Shown piece by piece: positions 18,323-25,617 of a stretch of 64,000 bases of DNA. The stretch is from Vulcanimicrobiota bacterium (GTDB lineage: Bacteria > Vulcanimicrobiota > Xenobia > Xenobiales > JADMJV01). The DNA lies in contig JAHBVR010000003.1 of assembly GCA_019637395.1 (NCBI GenBank), positions 62,001 through 126,000 on the forward strand. Direction: 5' to 3'. Position 1 is the first letter of the stretch, and each line of letters begins with the position of its first letter. The notes under the pieces are model-generated. The model was not told where the DNA came from. It did no database searches and worked only from the letters and a program-made list of their open reading frames with translations. The position numbers and the translations under genes are program-made.

Positions 18323-19111
18323 TTGGTCAACCAGGCTTTCCAGCCTCAACGGTTTACAACCGAAGGATTCGGGATTCATCTGACTCTGGAACTCGATAGC
18401 CAGTTGGACATCTCGGGTCTCAACCAGGCCTGCCCCCCCGGGCAGGCCTGGTTGCCTTGTTCTGAAACGAAAGCGGATTTCTGGATTCGGCCCGGCCGGG
18501 GCCACTGGCTATTAGGCCATCGGAACAAGGTGCTTTACCAGGCCAGCCAGCATGAACTTCCCGACGTTCTGCGCCGGGAAGTTCATGCTTATATAGCCAC
18601 CCATTCCCCCAGCCACCTTTTCATCCATGCCGCCGCCGTGCAACTGCCCCACTGCCTGCTGGTTCTTCCCGCTCGAACCTACAGTGGCAAATCCACGCTA
18701 ACCAAAGCCTTTCTGGACCTCGGCTACCCGGTCCTCAGCGACGAATTCTGCGTGATCCAGGAGAGCCGAGTCTATCCATTTCCCCGGGAGCTTTTACTGC
18801 GCGACCCGGATCAGGCCATCAAGCTGCCGCCCCCCCCTCCCTACTGCGATTTACCCCCTGCCATTTTTTCTCTCAAGTATCAAAAGGACGAGCCCGGCCT
18901 GGCGGTACAACCCATAAGCGCCGGTCAGGCCGTCATGGCACTGATCGACAACTGCGTCTCGGCTCGGCACCTAACGTCCGAGCGCCTCGGCTGGCTGGCG
19001 CACTTCTGCCAAAAGGGCGTGGCCTTTTCTGGGACGAGAGGGGATGCGGCTCTGACCACGCAACTTATCATCGACAAAACCAAGAGTGAGGAAAAATGGA
19101 AGACACACTGA
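18323..19111 (+). CDS. HprK-related kinase-like P-loop protein
   Basis: 262 residues. The core LFIHAAAVQLPHCLLVLPAR leads into a P-loop ARTYSGKST (residues 117-125), followed by LGYPVLSDEFCVI with the Asp/Glu found in HPr kinase/phosphorylase C-terminal domains. The first P-loop residue is Ala instead of Gly. Related small kinases occur beside PqqD-like proteins (the HPr-rel systems named in TIGRFAMs, from memory) with unknown targets. No ATG or GTG fits: the first start after the upstream stop is TTG at 18323, without a visible ribosome site, and the junction reads TAA CCC TAA in the same frame as the PqqD gene. Two perfect inverted repeats lie in its 5' half. It overlaps the next gene by 16 bp. 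Confidence 0.75.
   Translation: MVNQAFQPQRFTTEGFGIHLTLELDSQLDISGLNQACPPGQAWLPCSETKADFWIRPGRGHWLLGHRNKVLYQASQHELPDVLRREVHAYIATHSPSHLFIHAAAVQLPHCLLVLPARTYSGKSTLTKAFLDLGYPVLSDEFCVIQESRVYPFPRELLLRDPDQAIKLPPPPPYCDLPPAIFSLKYQKDEPGLAVQPISAGQAVMALIDNCVSARHLTSERLGWLAHFCQKGVAFSGTRGDAALTTQLIIDKTKSEEKWKTH
18421..18454. repeat. Perfect inverted repeat inside HprK-like gene
   Basis: CAACCAGGCCTGCCC (18421-18435) pairs perfectly with GGGCAGGCCTGGTTG (18440-18454) around a CCCC loop: 15-bp arms within coding sequence near the 5' end of the HprK-like gene. No T-run follows. Confidence 0.9.
18549..18589. repeat. Second perfect inverted repeat inside HprK-like gene
   Basis: Arms 18549-18563 (AGCATGAACTTCCCG) and 18575-18589 are exact reverse complements, 15 bp each with an 11-nt loop. 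It lies about 95 bp after the first inverted repeat, in the same coding sequence, with an unrelated sequence. Confidence 0.9.
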
Positions 19112-19887
19112 CTCTCCTGCCCCGCAATAAATTCCGAACCAGTTGCGCCGTCAAACACGACAAGCTCCCCTGGACCGTGGGCTGCTCGTTCCTCTGGTAT
19201 GGCACCAGCGCGGGATTTCGCACCAACAATGAGGACGTCCTCAAAGAGGTCATGGGCAAGCTCGGGCCGGATGCCCAACCCATCCAGGAGCAGGATGTGG
19301 ACCTGCTTTTCTCCATCCTGGTCGGCAAGACGCCCACTCGACGAGGGGTTCAAAACTACCACATCTATTACCAGGATTGGGTTAAAAGGCTGCGCTCCCT
19401 CGACCTGCCCCAAGTGGTTCGCGATGGCCAGGCCTTGATGATGGAAGACCTGCAAATGCTGACCAAATCCCGGTCCACCTTCCGGGGTCACCTGCTGGCC
19501 TTCGAGAGTGACCACTTCTGGCTCCCGGACACCGAAACAGAGGATCTGGAAAAAATTCTGGCGGAACTGCCAGGCAGCCGCCTGATCAAGCATGGCACCC
19601 CACCACTGGTTTGGATGACGGACGAGGCCACTATGGGGACCTGGTCCCATCCGAAGGAAATCGTGCCGAACATCCGAGCCGCTATCCTTTGCAACCCGGA
19701 GGACGCTAAAGAACCCGCCGAAGTGTCCCCCGGCAAAGCCTGTCTGAGATTGGTGCAGTCGGCGACCGCCTCTCGCTATTGGCCGGAAACGATCTTGCCT
19801 CGGCTGGGCGCCTGGGCGCGCAGCCACCCCACCTTCGAGGCAGGCTCAAGCCACATGGCCGCGGCCGTTCGTAAGGCCATCGAATAA
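19096..19887 (+). CDS. Uncharacterised protein of the PqqD/HprK-like cassette
   Basis: 263 residues, soluble, no signal peptide or membrane segment. I do not recognise the family. Features visible are an N-terminal WTVGCSFLWYGTSAGFRTNN, faintly like the N-terminal half of some HprK-related proteins, a central DWVKRLRSLDLPQVVRDG, and DHFWLPDTETEDLEKILAEL. Codon use looks like that of its neighbours. The ATG has GAGGAAAA just upstream and lies inside the end of the kinase gene, so the two are probably translated together and act in one process. It ends 1 bp before the convergent PP2C phosphatase gene. Confidence 0.75.
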   Translation: MEDTLTLLPRNKFRTSCAVKHDKLPWTVGCSFLWYGTSAGFRTNNEDVLKEVMGKLGPDAQPIQEQDVDLLFSILVGKTPTRRGVQNYHIYYQDWVKRLRSLDLPQVVRDGQALMMEDLQMLTKSRSTFRGHLLAFESDHFWLPDTETEDLEKILAELPGSRLIKHGTPPLVWMTDEATMGTWSHPKEIVPNIRAAILCNPEDAKEPAEVSPGKACLRLVQSATASRYWPETILPRLGAWARSHPTFEAGSSHMAAAVRKAIE

Positions 19888-19888
19888 G

Positions 19889-20632
19889 TCAGTCCGACTC
19901 CAGGGGGCCCACCAGGATTGCCGCGATATTGTCCTGTCCTCCTGGTTGTCCCTCTACCCCACTCAATGCAAGTTCCGTCAAGGCCAGCAACCTGGCTCCC
20001 CCGTCGCTTTTTTGAAAAACCTCCAACAAATGTCTGGCCTGGATGGAGCGATGAGGGTCTCGGTAACAGCACTCATTGACACCGTCCGTGTACAGCAAAA
20101 GAGACTCGTCCCTGGCCAGCACGAACCGAAACACCTCCGCCTGCTCGATGCGGAGGGGAACCCCCTGCGCCAGAAACTGGTCATTCACTCGATTTCGCAA
20201 AACGACGGCATCCCGAGACACGGTCAGCAGGCTCGAATCACCGTAGGAAAGCCCGAAGACCTCTCCAGAAGCCCGGTTCAGCACCGCCACTAAAAGCGTG
20301 GTTCCGCCGCCCGATGGCTCGATGGGCCATTCAAAAGTAGACAGCATCAAACTGAGTTGCCCGAGGTGAGACGGAACGCACGACCAGCGGAGCGACATCT
20401 CCGTCAGCAGTTGGTGTCCGGCGTACTGGCCCAAATGACTATCGGCGACGGCCAACAGCCAGCAGTCACCTTCTCGAAGCACCAACAGACCATCTTCGTT
20501 AGGACTGTTCTTGTCCGCTTTGAACCGAAACGATGGCGAATTGGCATCGGATCCCGCCGACAAACAACAACTCACGCAGGACAACTGACGCTGCTGAATC
20601 ATTCCTAGCTCCGGACAATCCTGCCCAAGCAT
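19889..20632 (-). CDS. PP2C-type serine/threonine protein phosphatase
   Basis: About 247 residues. PP2C motifs are in order: DKNSPNEDG, LLAVADSHLGQYAGHQ (the DGHG motif reads DSHLG), SGGGTTLLVAVL, GLSYGDSSLL, LLYTDGVNE and the closing GQDNIAAILV. The metal-binding Asp residues are present, so it should dephosphorylate Ser/Thr-phosphate. It lies tail-to-tail with the HprK-like cassette and could reverse a phosphorylation made there, which is inference. Start: ATG at 20632 has GGAG 9 bp upstream; TTG at 20647 would add five residues with AGGTGG close by. The rplM promoter lies behind it. Confidence 0.87.
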   Translation of the reverse strand: MLGQDCPELGMIQQRQLSCVSCCLSAGSDANSPSFRFKADKNSPNEDGLLVLREGDCWLLAVADSHLGQYAGHQLLTEMSLRWSCVPSHLGQLSLMLSTFEWPIEPSGGGTTLLVAVLNRASGEVFGLSYGDSSLLTVSRDAVVLRNRVNDQFLAQGVPLRIEQAEVFRFVLARDESLLLYTDGVNECCYRDPHRSIQARHLLEVFQKSDGGARLLALTELALSGVEGQPGGQDNIAAILVGPLESD

Positions 20633-20737
20633 CAAAATCTGCTCCAAAATTCCACCTCATCTCAAGAATCAGAGGCCGCTTATCGATCCAAGCTCAAGCA
20701 CCCTGCTGCCGCTTTGCGACTTTGTCGCGGGCAACCG

Positions 20738-20766
20738 TTGACATCTAAAGAAGGTGCGATTATACT
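20738..20766 (+). promoter_or_regulatory. Sigma70-type promoter of rplM-rpsI
   Basis: A perfect -35 box TTGACA (20738-20743), a 17-bp spacer and a -10 box TATACT (20761-20766) lie 65 bp before the rplM ATG. The order, spacing and position make this a convincing housekeeping promoter. Transcription should begin near 20773. Confidence 0.85.
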
Positions 20767-20830
20767 TGCGCCTCTGTAAAAGGAATGGATTCCGGTCGCA
20801 AGTTCGCCCGGCAAGTTGGAGGAATCTAAG

Positions 20831-21268
20831 ATGAAAACTCTGGCCTTGAGACCAGAAGATATGGACAAGGACCGTCAGTGGTTCCAGGTGGACGCCGAGG
20901 GCAAGACGGTTGGGCGGCTCGCCAGTGAGATCGCTAAAGTTTTGATCGGCAAGCATAAGCCGACCTATTCTCATAACCAGGACGCCGGCGACTTTGTGAT
21001 CGTGACCAATGCGGGCAAAGTTCACTTCACCGGCAACAAGCTCACCGATAAAATTTACTATCGCCATTCGTATTACCCGGGCGGCCTCAAGCAGACCCAG
21101 GCGAAAGACGTGCTGGCCAGGCACCCCGAGCGAGTCTTGGAACTGGCCGTTCGCGGCATGCTCCCTAAAAACCGGTTGCGCGATATCCGCATGACCCGCT
21201 TCAAGGTATACAGCCTGCCGAATCATCCGCACGCGGCTCAGCAACCCAAGCCGCTGCCCATCAAGTAA
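20831..21268 (+). CDS. rplM: 50S ribosomal protein L13
   Basis: 145 residues, the usual length for L13. Clear family signatures include WFQVDAEGKTVGRLASEIAK, GKHKPTYSHNQDAGDFVIV, HTG-like KVHFTGNKLTDKIYYRHS, and VRGMLPKNRLRDIRM. It binds 23S rRNA early in large-subunit assembly. The chosen ATG at 20831 has GGAGG 8 bp upstream (20818-20822); an in-frame TTG at 20816 overlaps that ribosome site and is not the start. It forms the standard operon with rpsI, driven by the promoter at 20738. Confidence 0.98.
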   Translation: MKTLALRPEDMDKDRQWFQVDAEGKTVGRLASEIAKVLIGKHKPTYSHNQDAGDFVIVTNAGKVHFTGNKLTDKIYYRHSYYPGGLKQTQAKDVLARHPERVLELAVRGMLPKNRLRDIRMTRFKVYSLPNHPHAAQQPKPLPIK

Positions 21269-21281
21269 GAGGTAACCAATC

Positions 21282-21695
21282 GTGGCAAAGCAACAAATCA
21301 ATCTCGGTGCTATCACCTTCTCGGCCACCGGTCGTCGTAAGCGCGCCGTGGCTCGCGTCCGGCTTGTTCCTGGTGACGGTAAAGTCGTAGTCAACGCACG
21401 TCCCTATGACGAGTATTTTCACCGCGATACTCAGCTCCTGATCGTGCGCCAACCTTTGGACAGTACCAATACGCTTGGCAAATTCAATGTTTTCGCTCGC
21501 ATCCACGGTGGTGGCGTCTCGGGCCAGGCCGGCGCTCTCCGTCATGGTATCGCTCGCGCGCTCGTCCGTTTTGACGAAAATCTCCGCTCCTCACTGCGCA
21601 AAGGGGGCTTCCTTACACGCGACCCCCGCGAGAAAGAGAGCAAAAAGTACGGCCGCAAGAGGGCTCGACGCGGCTTCCAATGGACCAAGCGCTAA
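21282..21695 (+). CDS. rpsI: 30S ribosomal protein S9
   Basis: 137 residues. Family marks are FSATGRRKRAVARVRLVPG, IHGGGVSGQAGALRHGIARA and the C-terminal KYGRKRARRGFQWTKR, whose last Arg reaches the ribosomal P site in known structures. The start is GTG at 21282, 13 bp after the rplM stop, with AGAGGT about 9 bp upstream. The gene is followed directly by a strong intrinsic terminator. Confidence 0.98.
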   Translation: MAKQQINLGAITFSATGRRKRAVARVRLVPGDGKVVVNARPYDEYFHRDTQLLIVRQPLDSTNTLGKFNVFARIHGGGVSGQAGALRHGIARALVRFDENLRSSLRKGGFLTRDPREKESKKYGRKRARRGFQWTKR

Positions 21696-21707
21696 GCTTC
21701 CCTTCAG

Positions 21708-21746
21708 AAAAAAAGGCCCGGGCAATATAACCCGGGCCTTTTTTTA
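21708..21746. terminator. Bidirectional rho-independent terminator after rpsI
   Basis: A perfect 12-bp stem (21711-21722 with 21731-21742, core GGCCCGGG) with an 8-nt loop is flanked by A-run on the left and T-run on the right, so it can stop transcription of rpsI on the plus strand and of the convergent epimerase gene (ending at 21763) on the minus strand. Confidence 0.93.
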
Positions 21747-21762
21747 TTCTCCAGGCCCGCTT

Positions 21763-22815
21763 CTAGCTGGCGCGAACTTTCCAGGACGCCACGATCTCCT
21801 CGATTGTGCTAACCAAACCCTTGGAGATATCCCAACCGGGATAGTGAGCCTTCATCTTGGTGAGGTCGCTATAGTAGCAAATGTGGTCTCCCTGCCGGGC
21901 GATCTCGCTATATTCCCAGTTCATCTTTTTGCCGCTGATGCTCTCGACCATCTCGAAAGCCTCCAAAATTGAACAAGAATTCGCCTTTCCTCCGCCCAGA
22001 TTATAGACTTCTCCCGAACGCGGGGCCTCGATGAACCGCTCCACAAAACGAGCCACATCTAGCGAGTGAATGTTGTCTCGAACCTGCTTTCCTTTGTAGC
22101 CGAAAACCGTGTACTGACCCCCGAGTAGATTGGTCTTGACCAGATAGCTCAGGAAGCCATGAAGTTGAACGCCGGAATGGCCCGGCCCGGTCAAACACCC
22201 GCCACGAAGACAGCAAGTGGACATGCCGAAATAACGCCCATACTCTTGAACGACAACATCGGCCCCTACCTTGGAAGCACCAAATAGCGAGTGCTTGGAC
22301 TGGTCAATGGTAAACGACTCCGGAATTCCATTGAGGTAATTCTCGTCAGCGTAGTCCCAGCGAAGCTCAAGCTCTTTCATGGAGATCAGATTGGGTGCAT
22401 CCCCATAAACTTTATTCGTCGAAAAGTGCACAAAAGGTGCCTCTGGAGCATGCTGTCTCACCGCTTCGACAAGATTGAGAGTTCCGACCGCGTTGACGTC
22501 AAAATCGTCGAACGGACGTTGAGCGGCCAGATCGTGACTGGGTTGAGCCGCAGTATGCACCACCGCGTCCGGCTTCAAGCTCTCCACCAGAGCCGCCACG
22601 CCGGTCCTGTCGCGGATATCCAACTCTCGGTGAGTAAAGTGTTTGCAGTTCGAGAGCAGATCAGCCTGATTCCAGCGAGTATCACCCTGCGGGCCAAAAA
22701 AGTCGGCCCGCATGTTATTATCAAGTCCGTGAACATTCCAGCCCAATCGGTCAAAATATCGGGCAATCTCAGAGCCAATCAATCCATTCGATCCAGTTAC
22801 GAGTAGCGTTTTCAT
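21763..22815 (-). CDS. NAD-dependent sugar epimerase, CDP-tyvelose/paratose 2-epimerase-like
   Basis: 350 residues. N-terminal Rossmann motif [16 protein letters not shown]; other marks are [51 protein letters not shown] and [15 protein letters not shown], characteristic of extended SDRs annotated as CDP-paratose/tyvelose 2-epimerases. The YxxxK position reads FGASK, so the usual Tyr is Phe, as I recall for many members of this subgroup. It probably makes a nucleotide sugar for surface glycan, though no CDP-sugar partner is visible. ATG at 22815 has a GGGGGG run upstream and begins at the conserved MKTLLVTG; longer versions only add non-conserved residues. Confidence 0.85.
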   Translation of the reverse strand: MKTLLVTGSNGLIGSEIARYFDRLGWNVHGLDNNMRADFFGPQGDTRWNQADLLSNCKHFTHRELDIRDRTGVAALVESLKPDAVVHTAAQPSHDLAAQRPFDDFDVNAVGTLNLVEAVRQHAPEAPFVHFSTNKVYGDAPNLISMKELELRWDYADENYLNGIPESFTIDQSKHSLFGASKVGADVVVQEYGRYFGMSTCCLRGGCLTGPGHSGVQLHGFLSYLVKTNLLGGQYTVFGYKGKQVRDNIHSLDVARFVERFIEAPRSGEVYNLGGGKANSCSILEAFEMVESISGKKMNWEYSEIARQGDHICYYSDLTKMKAHYPGWDISKGLVSTIEEIVASWKVRAS

Positions 22816-22875
22816 GCAGCCCCCCTTCTGGACATCAACCTTGCGACCTCTTGCCGATGGCTTGAGTAGGCACGA

Positions 22876-22904
22876 TTGACAGGCGCCGCATGATTGGATA
22901 CAAA
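22876..22904 (+). promoter_or_regulatory. Probable sigma70 promoter of rpoZ
   Basis: TTGACA at 22876-22881, a 17-bp spacer and TACAAA at 22899-22904, 55 bp before the rpoZ ATG. The -35 box is perfect; the -10 box matches TATAAT at only four positions, so confidence is moderate. Confidence 0.6.
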
Positions 22905-22958
22905 TAGGTGTTCTTTTTGTCAACGAAAAGTCCGACACCACCGGAGGTCCGAAAAACA

Positions 22959-23216
22959 ATGCTGGTTGAACCCAATCTAGACGTTATGCTGCACGACAAG
23001 CGTGTGGGGAACAAATTTGCCCTGGTGACGCTGGCTCTCAAGCGGGCCCGGCAAATCAACGACGGCAGCCCGGCCTTGGTGCCGTTGGCCGGTTTGAAGA
23101 AACCCGTAAGCCAGGCCCTGGAGGAAATCATGGGCAACCAGGTCAAGGCCATTCCGGCTCCGCCTGACGAGGGTCCGCGTTTCAGCGTGGAATCCGCCGA
23201 GCCAGCCGGCAACTAA
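22959..23216 (+). CDS. rpoZ: RNA polymerase omega subunit
   Basis: 85 residues, the normal size. The conserved helix [19 protein letters not shown] is the omega signature that wraps the beta-prime C-terminus and helps assemble RNA polymerase. The C-terminal half is less conserved, as usual. ATG at 22959 has GGAGGT 10 bp upstream; an earlier in-frame ATG at 22908 would lie only a few bases past the promoter and is not needed. A degenerate PilT-like gene follows 1 bp after the stop. Confidence 0.92.
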   Translation: MLVEPNLDVMLHDKRVGNKFALVTLALKRARQINDGSPALVPLAGLKKPVSQALEEIMGNQVKAIPAPPDEGPRFSVESAEPAGN

Positions 23217-23217
23217 C

Positions 23218-24444
23218 TTGTCCGGGGAAATGGTCGAAGGTCCGGGGGCTCAAGAGCTTCTATTTCGGCTTGTGGCCTCGCTGGAGCAGCAACTCGGCTA
23301 TCCGGCGACGAATCAGTTAGCTTACAACGTGAGCCAATTGCTTGGGGTGGCTGTCAAAAACCGGGGAAACCTGCTGCATCTGAACGCGGGCAGCCCTCCC
23401 ATGGTTAGAATTCAGGACGAACTGGTCAATATCGGAAGCGGCGCGCTTACCCGCGAGCAGTGTTCGCACCTGGTTCTTTCCTTGCTCAATCCGCAGCAAA
23501 GAAGTCGGCTATTTCAGGGCTTTGAAGTTAACTTTACTCATCAGGACCCATCACTGGGTGGGTTCCGTGTCCACGCCTACCTGGACAGAGGCTCCCCGGC
23601 GGCCTCCCTGCAGCAAGTTCTAACCGAGATTCCCAAACTGGTCGAGCTTGGTCTCTCAGGAAGCGCGGTCGAACGTTTCTTAAGCGAGCCTTCCGGGCTC
23701 ATGCTCCTGACCGGCAAACCTCGGTGTGGCAAAATCAATACTTTCGCCGCACTCTTGTCCTACATTAATCAGAACCGAAAAGTACGTATCATCTCCATCG
23801 AGCCCCAAATTCACATTTACCATCCGCTGGGCCTGGGCACCCTGATTCAAAGAGAGGTTGGAGTTGATACGCAGAGCTTTGCTCATGCGATTCGCCAGGC
23901 TCGCAACCAGGACCCCGACATCCTGGCCGTCGGCGGAATTCCGGATCGCGAAACGGCAGAGGCACTTATCCAGGAGGCGGCCAGTGGCCGACTCGTCATC
24001 GCCCTGATGGACGGAGCCAACTGCGCCAATGCGGTCGAGCAGTTCACCCGGGCCATTTACACAGAAGACGGCAGGAGCCTGGCTCGCCTGGCCCACGTGG
24101 TCAAACTGGTGGTATGCCAGTTTCTGGTAAACCGGGCCGACCACCGGGGCAAAGCCCCGGCCTTCGAGATTTTGGAAAGCACCCCCGACGTGCAACGTGC
24201 TATCGCGACTGCGGATACAAGCGCGCTTTACCACATTATGCGGGAAGAAGGCATGCAGACGCTGGCTCGCCATCTCACACGCCTGTTAGACGTGGGCTGG
24301 ATTACCCAAGAAGAGGCGCTGCAGCACGTCGATCCTTCGGAACTGGAAGTACCGGTCGCGGTCGAGTATTCATCCGCTGACTACGAGGAGCCCCAGACTT
24401 CGCCAACACTGGATGAAACCGCTCCCCTGATGAATTGGCTTTAG
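23218..24444 (+). CDS. PilT-like protein with degenerate ATPase motifs
   Basis: 408 residues, aligned by eye along the whole PilT/PilB secretion-ATPase fold: an N-terminal PAS-like part (LLHLNAGSPPMVRIQDELV) and a C-terminal RecA-like part. Each catalytic box is altered: Walker A reads GKPRCGKIN instead of GPTGSGKST, the Walker B region DPDILAVGGIPD lacks the Glu of VGEMRD, and the His box reads ALMDGAN instead of TLHTN. It is therefore probably unable to hydrolyse ATP and may act as a structural or regulatory partner of a true pilus ATPase, or a sensor. No other pilus gene is in the window. The start is TTG 23218 or ATG 23230; both have weak ribosome sites. Confidence 0.85.
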   Translation: MSGEMVEGPGAQELLFRLVASLEQQLGYPATNQLAYNVSQLLGVAVKNRGNLLHLNAGSPPMVRIQDELVNIGSGALTREQCSHLVLSLLNPQQRSRLFQGFEVNFTHQDPSLGGFRVHAYLDRGSPAASLQQVLTEIPKLVELGLSGSAVERFLSEPSGLMLLTGKPRCGKINTFAALLSYINQNRKVRIISIEPQIHIYHPLGLGTLIQREVGVDTQSFAHAIRQARNQDPDILAVGGIPDRETAEALIQEAASGRLVIALMDGANCANAVEQFTRAIYTEDGRSLARLAHVVKLVVCQFLVNRADHRGKAPAFEILESTPDVQRAIATADTSALYHIMREEGMQTLARHLTRLLDVGWITQEEALQHVDPSELEVPVAVEYSSADYEEPQTSPTLDETAPLMNWL

Positions 24445-24447
24445 CTT

Positions 24448-25605
24448 TTAGCCACGTAAATTCGGCAAATTGTAGTAATGCCGGCTCTGGTCGAGCACCA
24501 GAGTGGTGGGCGGAGGGGGCGGCGCCGGAGGGTCTTCTGGCTTGGCGGCCTGGTTCTGCATCCAAAAGAGCGTGTCCAGCTCCTTGGGACCGCTGATGCT
24601 GCAGGCCTTGCCACGGTCGGAAAACCAGCTGATCTTACCCACAACCGGCACTCCGATGCTACGCATCTGCGTTTCTTGCACTTCCAGAGGCTCGTTTTTC
24701 AAGACTTTGTCCAGGGCCTGAACTGTGTTGAGCGGCTTGCCTTTGCGAGCGGTGCGCATGCCTTCGACGGCTCCGTAAATTCCGAAAGCCAGAGCTCCCA
24801 CTCCCAGGGTCATCAAGCCGTTTTTCAATGATTGCGTCAGGATGCCGATCGGCAGTCCCACCATCGATCCGGCGGCCACTCCCATAGCGGCGCCGCGGAT
24901 GGCGTTGCGATACATTTGCGTGGCGATGCGGCCGGCCGCATTGGTGTCTTCTTTCTGGTAAAAGCGCCAACCATAGTCGCCGGCCTGCTGGTTGAAGTAA
25001 GAAAGCTGGTGGGCGGCCTGGCCGATGGTGTCTTTGGAAACCTTCTTCTCCTCGAGGTTGTACATCTGGTAGAGAAGCTTGAGTTCGGACAAATTGCGGA
25101 CCAGCACGGGCTCGCCGTGGCGCAGCTCGACGCCCTGGCTGCCGGGAGTCACGCGGGTGTTCTTGGTGAGCGTGGCCAGCCGGGTCATAGATGTCATATC
25201 CTGTCCGGTGCTGGCTGTGCCGGCGGCGGCGATGGCGCCCAGGCTATCGGAGGAAAGGTCGAGTTGCAGGTTGCGCATGGGCTGGAAGAGGACCGGCTCC
25301 CCTTTTTGCAAACGGCGTAGCGCTTCAAGATCGGATAAGGTTTTGGTACCCGTCAGCTTGCCCTGAAGGCCTTCTTTACTGGAGACCTGCAGCTTCCAGG
25401 GAAAACCCTGGTTTTGCATGGCCTGAGTAAAGTAGCCCAGCATCTTAGCCGCGTCACGCTCCTGGATGTTCTTGTATTCATTGCTGTCGAGCAGCACGTC
25501 GATTTTGGAGGTCTGGTTGCCCAGACCGATCAAATCCACCGCCGAGGCGGGCGGCTTATGCTCGGGCCGCTTGGGAAACGGCTGTCTGAAGTTACTGATC
25601 TGCAT
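24448..25605 (-). CDS. Uncharacterised protein with Gly-rich membrane hairpin and internal repeats
   Basis: 385 residues; family not recognised. There is a Pro/Lys-rich N-terminus without signal peptide, a repeated module of about 60 residues, a Gly/Ala-rich hydrophobic pair around residues 228-275 (GAAMGVAAGSMVGLPIGIL and LMTLGVGALAFGIYGAVEG) that may insert in a membrane, and a Pro-rich tail (APPPPPTT). The repeats pair AAKMLGYFTQAMQNQGFPWK with AAHQLSYFNQQAGDYGWRFY, and RLQKGEPVLFQPMRNL with LRHGEPVLVRNLSELK. It follows GDP-fucose synthase by 12 bp in the same direction, so it is likely cotranscribed, but no role is suggested by that. Confidence 0.75.
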   Translation of the reverse strand: MQISNFRQPFPKRPEHKPPASAVDLIGLGNQTSKIDVLLDSNEYKNIQERDAAKMLGYFTQAMQNQGFPWKLQVSSKEGLQGKLTGTKTLSDLEALRRLQKGEPVLFQPMRNLQLDLSSDSLGAIAAAGTASTGQDMTSMTRLATLTKNTRVTPGSQGVELRHGEPVLVRNLSELKLLYQMYNLEEKKVSKDTIGQAAHQLSYFNQQAGDYGWRFYQKEDTNAAGRIATQMYRNAIRGAAMGVAAGSMVGLPIGILTQSLKNGLMTLGVGALAFGIYGAVEGMRTARKGKPLNTVQALDKVLKNEPLEVQETQMRSIGVPVVGKISWFSDRGKACSISGPKELDTLFWMQNQAAKPEDPPAPPPPPTTLVLDQSRHYYNLPNLRG

Positions 25606-25617
25606 GACCGGCTCAGT

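Noticed and set aside
21763-22815. Missing catalytic Tyr in the CDP-tyvelose-epimerase-like protein
   Set aside because: The FGASK form seems common in this subgroup from memory, so it is not a sign of a dead enzyme.
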